Shown here piece after piece: positions 16,663 to 25,284 of a stretch of 64,000 nt of DNA. The first letter of the stretch is position 1. Each line of letters starts with the position of its first letter. The notes below the pieces were generated by a model, which saw nothing but the letters and a program-made list of their open reading frames with translations, was not told the DNA's origin and searched no databases. The stretch is taken from contig NZ_BMVW01000004.1 of assembly GCF_014650915.1 (NCBI RefSeq), forward strand, positions 62,001 to 126,000, read 5' to 3'. The DNA comes from Streptomyces poonensis. GTDB lineage: Bacteria > Actinomycetota > Actinomycetes > Streptomycetales > Streptomycetaceae. The position numbers and the translations under genes are program-made.

Positions 16663-17492
16663 GACGCCTCTCCCCGCGTCCCGAGGAGCATCGTGCCGTG
16701 CGGACGGCGCCGTAGGTCACGCCGGTTGGAGCGTTCCTTCAGGATCACCTTCAGCACCCGCAGCCCGTCGCGCACGGCCCGCAGATTGCTGGCGCCGTGG
16801 ATGCGCAGGTACTCGTGGCTCGGGATCTCCTGCACCTTCAGGCCCGCCTTGACGACCCGGATGTTCATCAGCGTCTCCACCTCGAAGCCGGTGCAGTCGA
16901 GGTCGATCTTGTCCAGGCAGTGCCGCCAGAACGCGTTGTAGCCGTAGCACAGGTCGGTGTAGCGGGCGCCGAACTTGCGGTTCACCACCGCGCACAGCGC
17001 CCGGTTGCCCAGCTTGCGGACGGGCGTCATGTCGTCCGTGCCGCCGCCGTTGGCGAACCGCGAGCCCTTGGCGAAGTCGGCGCCGGAGACCAGCGCGGAG
17101 ACATAGCTGAGGATCTCGTGGCCGTCGGCCGAGCCGTCCGCGTCGACCATCACGATGATGTCGCCGGTGCACGCCTCGAACCCGGTGATCAGGGCATCCC
17201 CCTTGCCCTTGCCGCGCTGGCGCACGACCTTCACGTCCGGCCACAGCTCCCGCGCGACCTCGACGGTGTCGTCGGTGGAGTTGCCGTCCACGAGAACCAC
17301 CTCGTGGATCCAGGACGGCAGCGTCTTGAAGACGTACGGCAGGTTCTCCGCCTCGTTCATGGCGGGGATCACCACGCTCACCGGCGGCGCGATGGCCAGG
17401 TGGCTGGAGACGGGCCGGTACTTGGACTTCGCCGCCGCGGACGGATCCTCCGCTGTGTCGTCGGGAACCGCCGGGCGCAGAACTGAGGTCAT
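16659..17492 (-). CDS. GT2 glycosyltransferase, polyprenyl-phosphate sugar transferase type
   Basis: A 277-aa DPM1/UgtP-like transferase. Following an N-terminal tail of 35 residues come VSVVIPAMNEAENL, EVVLVDGNSTDDT, the DADG donor motif (117-120), and KGSRFANGGGTDDMT and LCYGYNAFWR blocks. Enzymes of this shape load a sugar onto polyprenyl phosphate or start a lipid-linked glycan. ATG 17492 is preceded by a GAGAGGGA-type site. It is the first gene of the four-gene operon, followed with 4-bp overlap by a second GT2. Confidence 0.9.
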   Translation of the reverse strand: MTSVLRPAVPDDTAEDPSAAAKSKYRPVSSHLAIAPPVSVVIPAMNEAENLPYVFKTLPSWIHEVVLVDGNSTDDTVEVARELWPDVKVVRQRGKGKGDALITGFEACTGDIIVMVDADGSADGHEILSYVSALVSGADFAKGSRFANGGGTDDMTPVRKLGNRALCAVVNRKFGARYTDLCYGYNAFWRHCLDKIDLDCTGFEVETLMNIRVVKAGLKVQEIPSHEYLRIHGASNLRAVRDGLRVLKVILKERSNRRDLRRRPHGTMLLGTRGEAS

Positions 17493-17860
17493 GAGTCTGG
17501 TCCCTCTCGTCCGGTGGACCGCCCGCCCCTGGACGGTCCGGTGTGTGGTCCGGTTCGAAAGGGGGGTCCTCACTCAGGGCATGACGAAGTGGATCTCACG
17601 TGCACGCCCGAGTGAGCTGGCATGGCTGGCCGACTGTTCGCGACCAGTCGGTCGCGCGGCACGACTCGGCACGACGTACGGTCACCGAGCACGGCACCCC
17701 CCTACCGCGCCACCGCGTCGGGATCATCGCGGCCCTGAGCCCTCCCCTGGAGCCGCATAACGATGAACCCACGCGAGTGGATGTACGACGATATTGATAA
17801 ATCGGCACGTATGGCAAGTCCTGGAACAAGACCCCACGTTTTTGTTGTTGTGTCCGTTAG
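17493..17860. other. Intergenic region upstream of the glycan operon
   Basis: No credible gene. The first half is normal GC-rich sequence. Bases 17755-17880 are strikingly A/T-rich for this genome (for example GATATTGATAAATC and a TTTTTGTTGTTG run) and probably hold the operon promoter and the 3' end of the acyltransferase transcript. Confidence 0.5.
17788..17817 (-). promoter_or_regulatory. Candidate promoter for the glycan operon
   Basis: On the minus strand TTGCCA (complement of 17812-17817) and TATCGT (complement of 17788-17793) are separated by 18 bp, in the only A/T-rich stretch upstream of the first glycosyltransferase. Use of this site would give an unusually long leader of about 290 nt. 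Confidence 0.3.
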
Positions 17861-18961
17861 TTACCTCCTCGAACGGATTTTGCCAATCCGTTTAAGGAGT
17901 CTGTCCGCAGGTGCGAACAGTTCCGGCCGCGTCACCACCGTGTTCCGCAGCGCCCGGACCGGGGCCCGGTGGGCCCGGTGGCCGAGAGCCACCGGGTGGC
18001 GGCGGGACACCCAGCCCTCGGACACGCTGATCTCACGGGTCTTCAGGGAGTCCTTGTACTGCTTCTGGCCCCGCCCGAGATCCAGATAGGCGATGCCGTC
18101 GGCGGCGGCCGCCTCCGCCATGTGCAGATGCAGCAGCAGACCCGGCGAGAACCGCCCGTACGCCGGGTCGTACGCCGGGAACCAGCACGTCAGCACCCGG
18201 TCGGAGCGCAGCCCGAAGTGCGCCGCGGCCGGCTTGCCGTCCGCGTACAGCACGGACAGCACACCCGCGAACGCGTCGGAGCGGGTGTGGAAGAGCCGGT
18301 GCACGAGATGGGTGATCCACGGGTGCGCGAAGCGGTCGCTGCGCCCGGTCCTGCGGTACTGCGCGGACTTCCACTCCATCAGCGTGCGCAGCACCGCCGG
18401 GTCGCGCTCGTCGTACACGAAGCGCACCTCGCCGTCGGTCGCCCGCTGGAGCCGGCGTTCCTTCGCGAACGTCGACCGCACGAACTTCCCGCCCGATCTG
18501 GCCCTCAGCCGGCCCAGATACGCCTCGTACCCGTCCTCCAGGTCCATGACGGGGGACGGGAAGCGGCCGGTGGCGTGGACCTCGAACGGCGCCTGGCCCC
18601 CCGCCAGGTGGTCGAACTCCCACACCGCCAGCCCGCAGGCCCGCAGCAGCTCGCGCGCGTCCCAGGTGAACCCCGGGCGGTGGACCAGGCCCTGGCAGTC
18701 GGACAGGCCGAGACCGACGGCCCGGCCGACACCGGTGGCGCTCCGCTGGAACGGGAAGAACGCGGCGGGCTCTCCGTCCTCCCGGACGACGGCGATGCGC
18801 ACGCCGCGCCGGCAGGCGCCCACCGCGAGGGCGAACTCCGGTGACAGAAAAGGATTCGCCAGCTCGGGCGCGCCGTGCAGATGCGCCTTGGACTGCAGAG
18901 CGGTCCAGGCCGCCCGGTCGGCGGCGGTCAGCTCACCGGGGCGGTACACGCTGATGTCCAC
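17861..18961 (-). CDS. FemAB/CelD-like acyltransferase (Acetyltransf_6)
   Basis: A 366-aa protein of the double-GNAT Acetyltransf_6 class found in cellulose and exopolysaccharide loci. Landmarks are FLSPEFALAVG, AAFFPFQR, the SGGKFVRSTFAKERRLQR helix, LYADGKPAAAHFGLR and the closing YLDLGRGQKQYKDSLKT. No signal or membrane segment is evident. It probably acylates a sugar or lipid-linked glycan precursor with a CoA or aminoacyl donor (family-based inference). GTG 18961 begins one base after the stop of the upstream small membrane protein gene, so the two form an operon. It lies upstream of, and in the same orientation as, the glycosyltransferase operon. Confidence 0.82.
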   Translation of the reverse strand: MDISVYRPGELTAADRAAWTALQSKAHLHGAPELANPFLSPEFALAVGACRRGVRIAVVREDGEPAAFFPFQRSATGVGRAVGLGLSDCQGLVHRPGFTWDARELLRACGLAVWEFDHLAGGQAPFEVHATGRFPSPVMDLEDGYEAYLGRLRARSGGKFVRSTFAKERRLQRATDGEVRFVYDERDPAVLRTLMEWKSAQYRRTGRSDRFAHPWITHLVHRLFHTRSDAFAGVLSVLYADGKPAAAHFGLRSDRVLTCWFPAYDPAYGRFSPGLLLHLHMAEAAAADGIAYLDLGRGQKQYKDSLKTREISVSEGWVSRRHPVALGHRAHRAPVRALRNTVVTRPELFAPADRLLKRIGKIRSRR

Positions 18962-18962
18962 G

Positions 18963-19403
18963 TCAGGGGGTCCGTCTTCTCTCCGTGCGGCCGCGCAGGC
19001 GCCGCACCGAAACCAGCAGGAGGACGAGCGAACTGATCGCGGTCACCGCCACGATCCCGCCGCGGACGGACCACGCGCGGGTCGCCAGCAGTGCCTGGGC
19101 GACGAGGAGGTCGACCGCGACCGCTCCCGCGACGGACGTCACGACGCGACCGAGAGGGGCCAGCCCGCGCAGCGCGGCACCGATGGCGGCGCCCGGCGCG
19201 GCGAGCAGGAAGAACAGTGTGAGCGGGCCGCGCAGCGGCGAGGCCGTGTCCGTGAGCGCGAGCAGCGCGCCGGCCGCCGCGACGGTGACGGCTCCGCCCG
19301 CGAGCAGCGCCGCCAGGTCCCTGCGCGGACCGGGCCGCGGCCGGCCGTCGTCCCCCGGTGGCGGTCCCGACGAGGACGGCAGCTTGATGCGTAAGGTCTG
19401 CAT
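18963..19403 (-). CDS. Four-helix integral membrane protein of unknown function
   Basis: A 146-aa protein beginning MQTLRIKLPSSS, with a Pro/Gly-rich cytoplasmic start, then four hydrophobic helices (roughly residues 30-50, 56-76, 83-103 and 113-133) and an Arg-rich tail. I recognise no family. AGGGGG before ATG 19403 supports the start. It is co-transcribed with the downstream acyltransferase. A role as a membrane partner of the glycan machinery is plausible but rests only on position. Confidence 0.7.
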   Translation of the reverse strand: MQTLRIKLPSSSGPPPGDDGRPRPGPRRDLAALLAGGAVTVAAAGALLALTDTASPLRGPLTLFFLLAAPGAAIGAALRGLAPLGRVVTSVAGAVAVDLLVAQALLATRAWSVRGGIVAVTAISSLVLLLVSVRRLRGRTERRRTP

Positions 19404-19530
19404 GGGCGACTTTGCCCCCTGAAGCGCCGGATGCCGGGCTTCAATGTCACCCAGGGGGCGCGCGGGCGTCAAGACCGGGATTCCGCATTCGTAATGCACC
19501 GGCAAAGGATGTCCCCGGCGTACACGACGG

Positions 19531-19561
19531 TTCCCCGGAGGCGCCGGCTGCCTCCGGGGAA
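19531..19561. terminator. Hairpin terminator downstream of the subtilisin gene
   Basis: Perfect 12-bp stem TTCCCCGGAGGC (19531-19542) with its complement at 19550-19561 and a 7-nt loop, 50 bp past the protease stop codon on the minus strand. Confidence 0.85.
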
Positions 19562-19610
19562 CTGTGGTGCCGGTCAAGCGAGTCGGAGCGTGGCGCTCAC
19601 GCGCCGGGCA

Positions 19611-20819
19611 CTACTGGACGATCTTCAGCAGGCGGTTCGGGGAGCCGCTGCCCGGGCTGGTCACCTTGCCCGTGGTGGCGCCGTTCACCAGGGCCGTGGC
19701 GACCTGGGCCGGAGTGGCCGAGGTGTGGCCCGCGAGGTACACGGCGGCCGCGCCCGCGACGTGCGGGGTGGCCATCGAGGTGCCCGAGATGGTGTTCGTC
19801 GCGGTGTCGCTGGTGTACCAGCCCGCCGTGATCGAGGAGCCGGGCGCGAAGATGTCGAGGGCCGAGCCGTAGTTGGAGTAGCTGGCCCGCGCGTCGGTGC
19901 TGGTGGTGGCGCCCACCGTGATGGCCTCGCTGACGCGGGCGGGGGAGGACGAGGAGGCGCTGGTGCTGCTGTTGCCGGCCGCGACGGCGTAGGTCACGCC
20001 GCTGGCTATGGAGTTGCGGACGGCGTTGTCGAGCGAGGTGGAGACGCCGCCGCCGAGCGACATGTTGGCGACGGAGGGGCCGCTGTGGTTGGCGGTCACC
20101 CAGTCGACGCCCGCGATGACGCCGGCCGTGGTGCCGGAACCGCTGTTGTTGAGCACACGGACCGCCACGATCTTCGCCTTCTTGGCGACGCCGTAGGTCG
20201 AGCCCGCGATGGTGGTGGCCACATGGGTGCCGTGGCCGTTGCCGTCGGAGGCGGTGGTGTCGCCGTCGACGGCGTCGTACCCGTAGGAGGCACGGCCGCT
20301 GATCTGGGAGTGCGTGATGCGGACGCCGGTGTCGATGACATACGCGGTGACGCCGCTGCCCGCCGAGTCCGGGTAGGTGTACGTGCCGTTCAGCGGCAGC
20401 GAGGTCTGGTCGATGCGGTCCAGGCCCCAGGGGGCGTTGGACTGCGTGGCCGTCACCCGGACCGTCTGGTTCTGCTCGACGGAGGCCACGGCCGGGTCGG
20501 CCGCGAGTCTGCGGGCCTCGGCTGCCGAGAGCTCGGCCGTGTAGCCGTTGAGCGCGGCCTTGAAGGTCTTCTGCACGGTGCCGCCGTACGTCTTGACCAG
20601 GCTCTTGCCCTGGCTGGACGTGGCCTTCAGGCCCGTCGCGCCCTTCTTGAGCGTGACGATGTAGCTGCCCTTGATCGCGGTGGGGGAATCGGCCGCGAGC
20701 ACCTTGCCCTCGGCCGGGGCGGCCTGGGCGGGGAGTGCCGTGAGTCCGCCCACGAGGGCGGCGGTCGTCACGGCGGTGAGAGCGGCGATCCGGATCTTGT
20801 TGCTACGCAGCTGTGCCAT
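19611..20819 (-). CDS. Secreted subtilisin-family (S8) serine protease
   Basis: A 402-aa preproprotease. A Sec signal ends near ALPAQA (residue 33). An I9 inhibitor propeptide follows (about 50-123, with YIVTLKKG and VASVEQNQTV). The mature proteinase-K-like domain starts near residue 125. The catalytic triad is visible as Asp163 (YVIDTGV), His196 (GNGHGTHV) and Ser348 (GTSMATPHVAG), with the oxyanion Asn in AAGNSS. There is no C-terminal extension, so it is a minimal extracellular endopeptidase. A GGAGGA site lies about 12 nt before the ATG. It is monocistronic: it ends at a hairpin and diverges from an esterase gene across a 315-bp region. Confidence 0.95.
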   Translation of the reverse strand: MAQLRSNKIRIAALTAVTTAALVGGLTALPAQAAPAEGKVLAADSPTAIKGSYIVTLKKGATGLKATSSQGKSLVKTYGGTVQKTFKAALNGYTAELSAAEARRLAADPAVASVEQNQTVRVTATQSNAPWGLDRIDQTSLPLNGTYTYPDSAGSGVTAYVIDTGVRITHSQISGRASYGYDAVDGDTTASDGNGHGTHVATTIAGSTYGVAKKAKIVAVRVLNNSGSGTTAGVIAGVDWVTANHSGPSVANMSLGGGVSTSLDNAVRNSIASGVTYAVAAGNSSTSASSSSPARVSEAITVGATTSTDARASYSNYGSALDIFAPGSSITAGWYTSDTATNTISGTSMATPHVAGAAAVYLAGHTSATPAQVATALVNGATTGKVTSPGSGSPNRLLKIVQ

Positions 20820-21134
20820 TACGAGGGAGTCCTCCTCCAGGCAGCGCGCCCCCGGGGTCGGGTGCGCGCATGTGGGGGTGCGCGCGTCTTCGCACGCACG
20901 GCCTCGGAGTGTTGCGTTCCACGCCGGGGCTGCACACAGCGTCGGGGATCAACGGGTGCAGCTCAAGGGAGTTGAAGCGTTGTCATGTTTCTGTCATAGG
21001 GGCGTAATGAAAATGGCGGTGAACGCCTGGGGCGAATGAGGACACGACACGGAAATTATTGGCATGAACACTTCCAGTCAACACGCGTAGCTGCTACCAC
21101 GGTTGTGGCAGAGATCCTGCTAAAGGGAGGTTCC
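20820..21134. other. Divergent promoter region between protease and esterase genes
   Basis: No gene is visible. A near-palindrome CTACCAC-GGTT-GTGGCAG (21094-21111) lies 24 bp before the esterase start and could be an operator. A TTGAAG element at 20972-20977 with TAGGGG at 20997-21002 is a weak promoter-like pair (19-bp spacing). Confidence 0.35.
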
Positions 21135-21941
21135 ATGAGACGTACCCGAATTGCGGCATACGTGACCTCGCTCCTCCTCGCCACCGGCGTCACCCTCACC
21201 GGGTCCGCCGCGGCGCAGGCGTCCTCGACCGCTGCGGCCACCGGCTACGTGGCCCTCGGTGACTCCTACTCGTCCGGTGTCGGCGCGGGCAGCTACCTCA
21301 GCTCCAGCGGCGACTGCAAGCGCAGCACCAAGGCGTTCCCGCAGCTCTGGGCCGCCGCCAACGCCCCCTCCTCCTTCAGCTTCACGGCCTGCTCGGGCGC
21401 CCGGACCAACGATGTCCTGGCCAACCAGCTCGGCCCGCTGAACTCCTCCACCGGCCTCGTCTCGATCAGCGTCGGCGGCAACGACGCGGGCTTCGCCGAC
21501 GTGATGACCACCTGCGTCACCTCGTCCGACAGCACCTGCATCTCCCGCATCAACACGGCCCGGGCGTACGTCGACTCCACCCTGCCCGGCCGGCTCGACT
21601 CCGTGTACACGGCGATCCGCTCCAAGGCGCCGGGCGCCCACGTCGTCGTGCTCGGCTACCCCCGCTTCTACAAGCTCGGCCAGACCTGCCTTGGCCTCTC
21701 CGAGGCCAAGCGCACCGCCATCAACAACGCCTCCGACCACCTCAACAGCGCGATCGCCAAGCGTGCCGCGGACCACGGCTTCACCTTCGGCGACGTGCGC
21801 TCCTCGTTCACGGGTCACGAGATCTGCTCCGGCAGCTCGTGGCTGCACAGCGTCAACTGGCTGAACATCGGCGAGTCGTACCACCCGACGGCCGCGGGCC
21901 AGTCGGGCGGCTATCTGCCGGTGTTCAGGAACGCGGCCTGA
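21135..21941 (+). CDS. Secreted SGNH-fold esterase/lipase
   Basis: A 268-aa secreted hydrolase. The signal peptide ends near AAAQA (residue 28). The block I motif ALGDSYSSG holds the nucleophilic Ser, ISVGGNDAG gives the oxyanion Gly/Asn, and the terminal SYHPT supplies the catalytic His. Six cysteines suggest disulphides, as in the Streptomyces scabies esterase and S. coelicolor/S. rimosus extracellular lipases, its closest relatives by my recollection. AAGGGAGG precedes the ATG. Its 3' end overlaps the convergent kinase gene by 17 bp. Confidence 0.93.
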   Translation: MRRTRIAAYVTSLLLATGVTLTGSAAAQASSTAAATGYVALGDSYSSGVGAGSYLSSSGDCKRSTKAFPQLWAAANAPSSFSFTACSGARTNDVLANQLGPLNSSTGLVSISVGGNDAGFADVMTTCVTSSDSTCISRINTARAYVDSTLPGRLDSVYTAIRSKAPGAHVVVLGYPRFYKLGQTCLGLSEAKRTAINNASDHLNSAIAKRAADHGFTFGDVRSSFTGHEICSGSSWLHSVNWLNIGESYHPTAAGQSGGYLPVFRNAA

Positions 21942-23637
21942 CCGCCGCGCCGGACACCGACGCGTACCCGGACGTGCTGGGGGAGGTCCCGTCCGTCGGG
22001 GGCTCCCCCTCGCAGGTGACCGAGAACGGCACGGTGTCCGACGCCGTGTGCACCGGATCGCGGACCTCGACGCCGATCTCGTCCTCGTACGTCCCGTCCG
22101 TGCGGTACGTCGTCACGATGACCCGCTCCTGCCGGGTTTTTCCCCCGTCCGCGGGGAACTCCAGCGTGCGCCAGCCGGGGTCCGACACCTCGCCGCCCTT
22201 CGTCACCCACCGGTAGCCGACCTCCACGGGCACCCGCCCCACCGTGAACGTCGCGGTGAACGTGGGCACTTCGGTGTCCGGCGGGGGACACGTCCCCGCG
22301 TACTCGGTCTGCGCGCCCTCGACCGTCACCCGCACGGTCGGGTCGGGCGCGGGGGTCGTCCGGTCGCCGGTGGACGTACCGGAGGGGCTGCCGCCCGGCT
22401 TCCCGGCGTCCGTCTCGTCGCTGGTGCGGCCGCCGGTGGGTTCCCTCACGTCCGTCTCGTCGTCCCCGCCGGACCCGCTGGTCCCACCCGTCTCTTCCGC
22501 GCTGCCGCCGGTGGGGCGCACGCTGCCGACCGTGCCGTCCGCCTTGCCGCCCCCGTCGCCGCGGTTCACCAGGCGGTACGTCAGCCCGGCCAGCGCCAGG
22601 GCGAGTACGGCGATGCCCACGATCACGAACAGGACGGACCGGCGGCTGCGGCGGGGCTCCGCCGGCGCGTCGGGGGTCCGGGCCACGGCGGCGGACGCCG
22701 GCTGCGGCGGGGTCGCCGGCCCGAACCCGCCCGGGCCGGTCTCCGGGAGCGGGACAGCGGTGACCGTCGGGGTGTACGGCACGGCGGAGGCGGTGTCCGC
22801 GCGCGGGGTGCCGCCGGAGGCGATCAGGCGCAGATCCCGCTCCGTCCCCTCGGCCCGGGCGCGCTCGGCCGGGTCCTTGCGCAGCAGGCCCGCGATCACC
22901 GGGGCCAGCGGGCCGGCCCGGTGCGCCGGCGGCAGCTCCGCGTCGACGACCGCGCGCAGCGTGCCCAGCGGGGTGTCCTGCCGGAACGGCGAGCTGCCCT
23001 CGACCACCGCGTACAGCAGCACCCCGAGCGACCACAGATCGGACTCCGGGCCCGGCGGGAGGCCCAGCGCCCGCTCCGGGGCGACGAACTCGGGGGAGCC
23101 GATCACCTCGCCGGTCATGGTGAGCGCGGAGGTGCCCTCCACCATGGCGATGCCGAAGTCGGTGAGGACGACACGGCCGTCGTTGGCGATCAGCACGTTG
23201 CCGGGCTTCACGTCCCGGTGCAGCACACCCGCCCCGTGCGCGGCGCGCAGCGCGGCCAGCACCTCGGCGCCGATCCGGGCGGCCTCCCGCGGCGGCAACG
23301 GGCCCTCGGACTCCAGCACGTCGGCCAGGGACAGTCCCCGGACCAGCTCCATCACGATCCACGGGCGGCCGTCCGCCATGGCCACGTCGTAGACGGTGAC
23401 CACGCTCCGGTGCGTGATCCGGGCGGCGGCCCAGGCCTCCCGCTCCAGCCGGGCGTACATCCGCTCCACCTCGCCGGCCGGGAGCCCGGCCGGGGCGCGC
23501 ACCTCCTTGACGGCGACCTCGCGCTGCAGGACCTCGTCGCGGGCCCGCCACACCGTCCCCATCCCGCCCTCGCCCAGCCGGGACAGGAGGCGGTAGCGCC
23601 CCGCGACCACACGCTCACTGCCGGGTGCTCCGGACAC
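21925..23637 (-). CDS. Hanks-type Ser/Thr protein kinase with extracellular sensor domain
   Basis: A 570-aa transmembrane kinase. The kinase domain (about residues 14-275) has the Gly loop LGEGGMGTV, catalytic Lys44 (VAVKEV), HRDVKPGN with Asp142, DFG at 160-162 and the SPEFVAPE P+1 loop. A Pro/Ala-rich juxtamembrane region follows, then one membrane helix (about 332-352). A low-complexity Gly/Thr/Glu stalk leads to an external beta-sandwich-like domain (about 455-550) with two cysteines. There are no PASTA repeats, so muropeptide sensing of the PknB type is not expected. GAGGAGGGG precedes the GTG start. Ligand and substrates are unknown. Confidence 0.93.
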   Translation of the reverse strand: MSGAPGSERVVAGRYRLLSRLGEGGMGTVWRARDEVLQREVAVKEVRAPAGLPAGEVERMYARLEREAWAAARITHRSVVTVYDVAMADGRPWIVMELVRGLSLADVLESEGPLPPREAARIGAEVLAALRAAHGAGVLHRDVKPGNVLIANDGRVVLTDFGIAMVEGTSALTMTGEVIGSPEFVAPERALGLPPGPESDLWSLGVLLYAVVEGSSPFRQDTPLGTLRAVVDAELPPAHRAGPLAPVIAGLLRKDPAERARAEGTERDLRLIASGGTPRADTASAVPYTPTVTAVPLPETGPGGFGPATPPQPASAAVARTPDAPAEPRRSRRSVLFVIVGIAVLALALAGLTYRLVNRGDGGGKADGTVGSVRPTGGSAEETGGTSGSGGDDETDVREPTGGRTSDETDAGKPGGSPSGTSTGDRTTPAPDPTVRVTVEGAQTEYAGTCPPPDTEVPTFTATFTVGRVPVEVGYRWVTKGGEVSDPGWRTLEFPADGGKTRQERVIVTTYRTDGTYEDEIGVEVRDPVHTASDTVPFSVTCEGEPPTDGTSPSTSGYASVSGAAVRPRS

Positions 23638-23700
23638 GGGCGTCCCCTCCTCGTATCCGCGCGATTCCTCCGCTGCGCCTGATATCTCCCCGAAAGTAAC

Positions 23701-25284
23701 TCAGCCGAACGCGGATGCCGCCCCCCTGAACACCAATCCGGCCCCCAGGGCGACGACCACCCCCGCCGACACCACGGGAAGGGCCCGGCGCAGCACCGCG
23801 ACGGCCGGCCCGCCGGACCACCCGGAGCGCCGCGCCAGCAGCCGCGCCGTCACGTCCCCCGCCCGCACCACGGCGATCCCGGCCGCGGTGAGCGTCAGCG
23901 CCAGCCCGGCGCCGTACGCCAGCACGAGCACCAGCCCGAACCACGCCCTCCCCAGCGCCGCCGCGCCCACCAGCACGACCACGGCGGAGGGACTCGGCAC
24001 GAGCCCGCCCGCGAAGCCGAGCAGGAGCGTGCCGCGGAGGGTGGGGGCGACGGGGTGGGTGTGGGTGATGCCGCCGTGGGTGTGGGTGTGGGTGTGGGTG
24101 TGGGTGCGGGTGTGGGGGGCGTGCGTATGCGGACGACTGTGCTCGTGCGCGTGTCCGTCACCGTGTTCGTGCGGACGCTCGTGCTCATGTGCGTGCTGGC
24201 GTTCGTGTGGATGGTCATGTCCGGGCGTGTGCCGGTGCGCGAGCCGCCGGTTCGCCAGGGCCCGGCGTACGAGCGCCAGGCCCGCCGCCGTCACCAGCAG
24301 CCCGCTCGCGACGCCGAGCCAGGCGAGCACGGACGGCGCGGCGGCCGAGCCCGCCGTGACCAGCAGGCCCAGGGCGACCACACCGAGGGTGTGCGTCACG
24401 GTCACCGAGGCGATCATCGGCAGGACGTCGCGGAAGCCGGCCCGGCCGCGCGCGGCGGCGGTCGCCGCCATGATCGTCTTGCCGTGTCCCGGAGCGAGCG
24501 CGTGCAGCGCGCCGAGGACCACGGCGACGCCCAGCGCCAGCGCGGCGAAGGCGGCGGTCAGGTCCTGCCGCGCCACCAGGCCGTCGAGCGCCCGGGTCCA
24601 GCGGTCCGCGGCGCGCGGCAGCACCGAGCTGCCGGAGACGCCGCCGGAGCCGTCCGGCTCTGCGCCCAGGGCCGGTCCGCCGGGCCGGACCCGGAGGGAC
24701 GCGGCCGCGGTGTCCTCCGGCGAGGACAGCAACTCCTGCGGGTAGCTGGTCAGTCGCCGGGACACGGACTCCTCCGGCACGTCCGACGCGGTGAGCGTCA
24801 TCCGGTCGCCCCGCGCGGTGACCTCGCGCCAGCCCGGCCCGGAGTCCACGGCGGCCCGGAAGCGCACCGTCTCCGACGCGCCCTCGGGCAGGGGCGCCGT
24901 GAGCCGGCACTCCACGCGCAGGGTGGTGAGCCCGGCCTGCCCGGGCCCTACCAGCGCACGGCTCGCGCCGACGGTCAGCGGCACGCCCTTCCCGCCCACC
25001 GTGACCTCACTGCCCCGGGCCGCCGCCGCGCACCGCTCGCGGGCCCAGCCGTCCCTGCCCCGCTTCTCGACGTCGGGCGCGGCCTGGGCGGCCGGGATCT
25101 CCGCGAGGTCCTCGACGTGCAGGACGCGCAGCGTGCCGGGTGCGGCGACCAGCCCGTCGTACCGGTTGACGGTGAAGTTGCCGAGCGGGTGCGCGTGCGC
25201 GGCCCCGGCGGGCAGCAGCACCAGCGCGCAGACCGCCAGGAGGACCGCCGCGCAGCAGGCGGAAAGGCGTCGGCGGAACGTCAC
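23701..25284 (-). CDS. NicO/RcnA-family metal permease with extracytoplasmic N-terminal domain and His-rich loop
   Basis: A 527-aa protein. A signal peptide (ending AHAHPLGNF) precedes an extracytoplasmic domain of about 200 residues. Six membrane helices follow, with the NicO signature HALAPGHGKTIMAA in the first. The cytoplasmic loop between helices 3 and 4 carries about 25 histidines, including alternating His-Thr encoded by a GTGGGT microsatellite. NicO proteins move nickel or cobalt, RcnA in the efflux direction; import is also possible here. GTG overlaps the TPR-protein stop (GTGA), so it is the third gene of the DUF4331-TPR-NicO operon. The metal is inferred from the histidine-rich loop. 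Confidence 0.85.
   Translation of the reverse strand: MTFRRRLSACCAAVLLAVCALVLLPAGAAHAHPLGNFTVNRYDGLVAAPGTLRVLHVEDLAEIPAAQAAPDVEKRGRDGWARERCAAAARGSEVTVGGKGVPLTVGASRALVGPGQAGLTTLRVECRLTAPLPEGASETVRFRAAVDSGPGWREVTARGDRMTLTASDVPEESVSRRLTSYPQELLSSPEDTAAASLRVRPGGPALGAEPDGSGGVSGSSVLPRAADRWTRALDGLVARQDLTAAFAALALGVAVVLGALHALAPGHGKTIMAATAAARGRAGFRDVLPMIASVTVTHTLGVVALGLLVTAGSAAAPSVLAWLGVASGLLVTAAGLALVRRALANRRLAHRHTPGHDHPHERQHAHEHERPHEHGDGHAHEHSRPHTHAPHTRTHTHTHTHTHGGITHTHPVAPTLRGTLLLGFAGGLVPSPSAVVVLVGAAALGRAWFGLVLVLAYGAGLALTLTAAGIAVVRAGDVTARLLARRSGWSGGPAVAVLRRALPVVSAGVVVALGAGLVFRGAASAFG
24054..24118. repeat. GTGGGT microsatellite encoding the His-Thr loop
   Basis: Around nine imperfect tandem copies of a 6-bp unit (GTGGGT, with GTGATG and GTGCGG variants) in the NicO gene. 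It encodes alternating His/Thr on the minus strand. Copy-number changes would keep frame and alter metal-binding capacity. Confidence 0.8.

Noticed and set aside
17600-17797. 65-codon plus-strand frame in the glycan-locus intergenic region
   Set aside because: No ribosome-binding site, no codon bias and no recognisable protein features.
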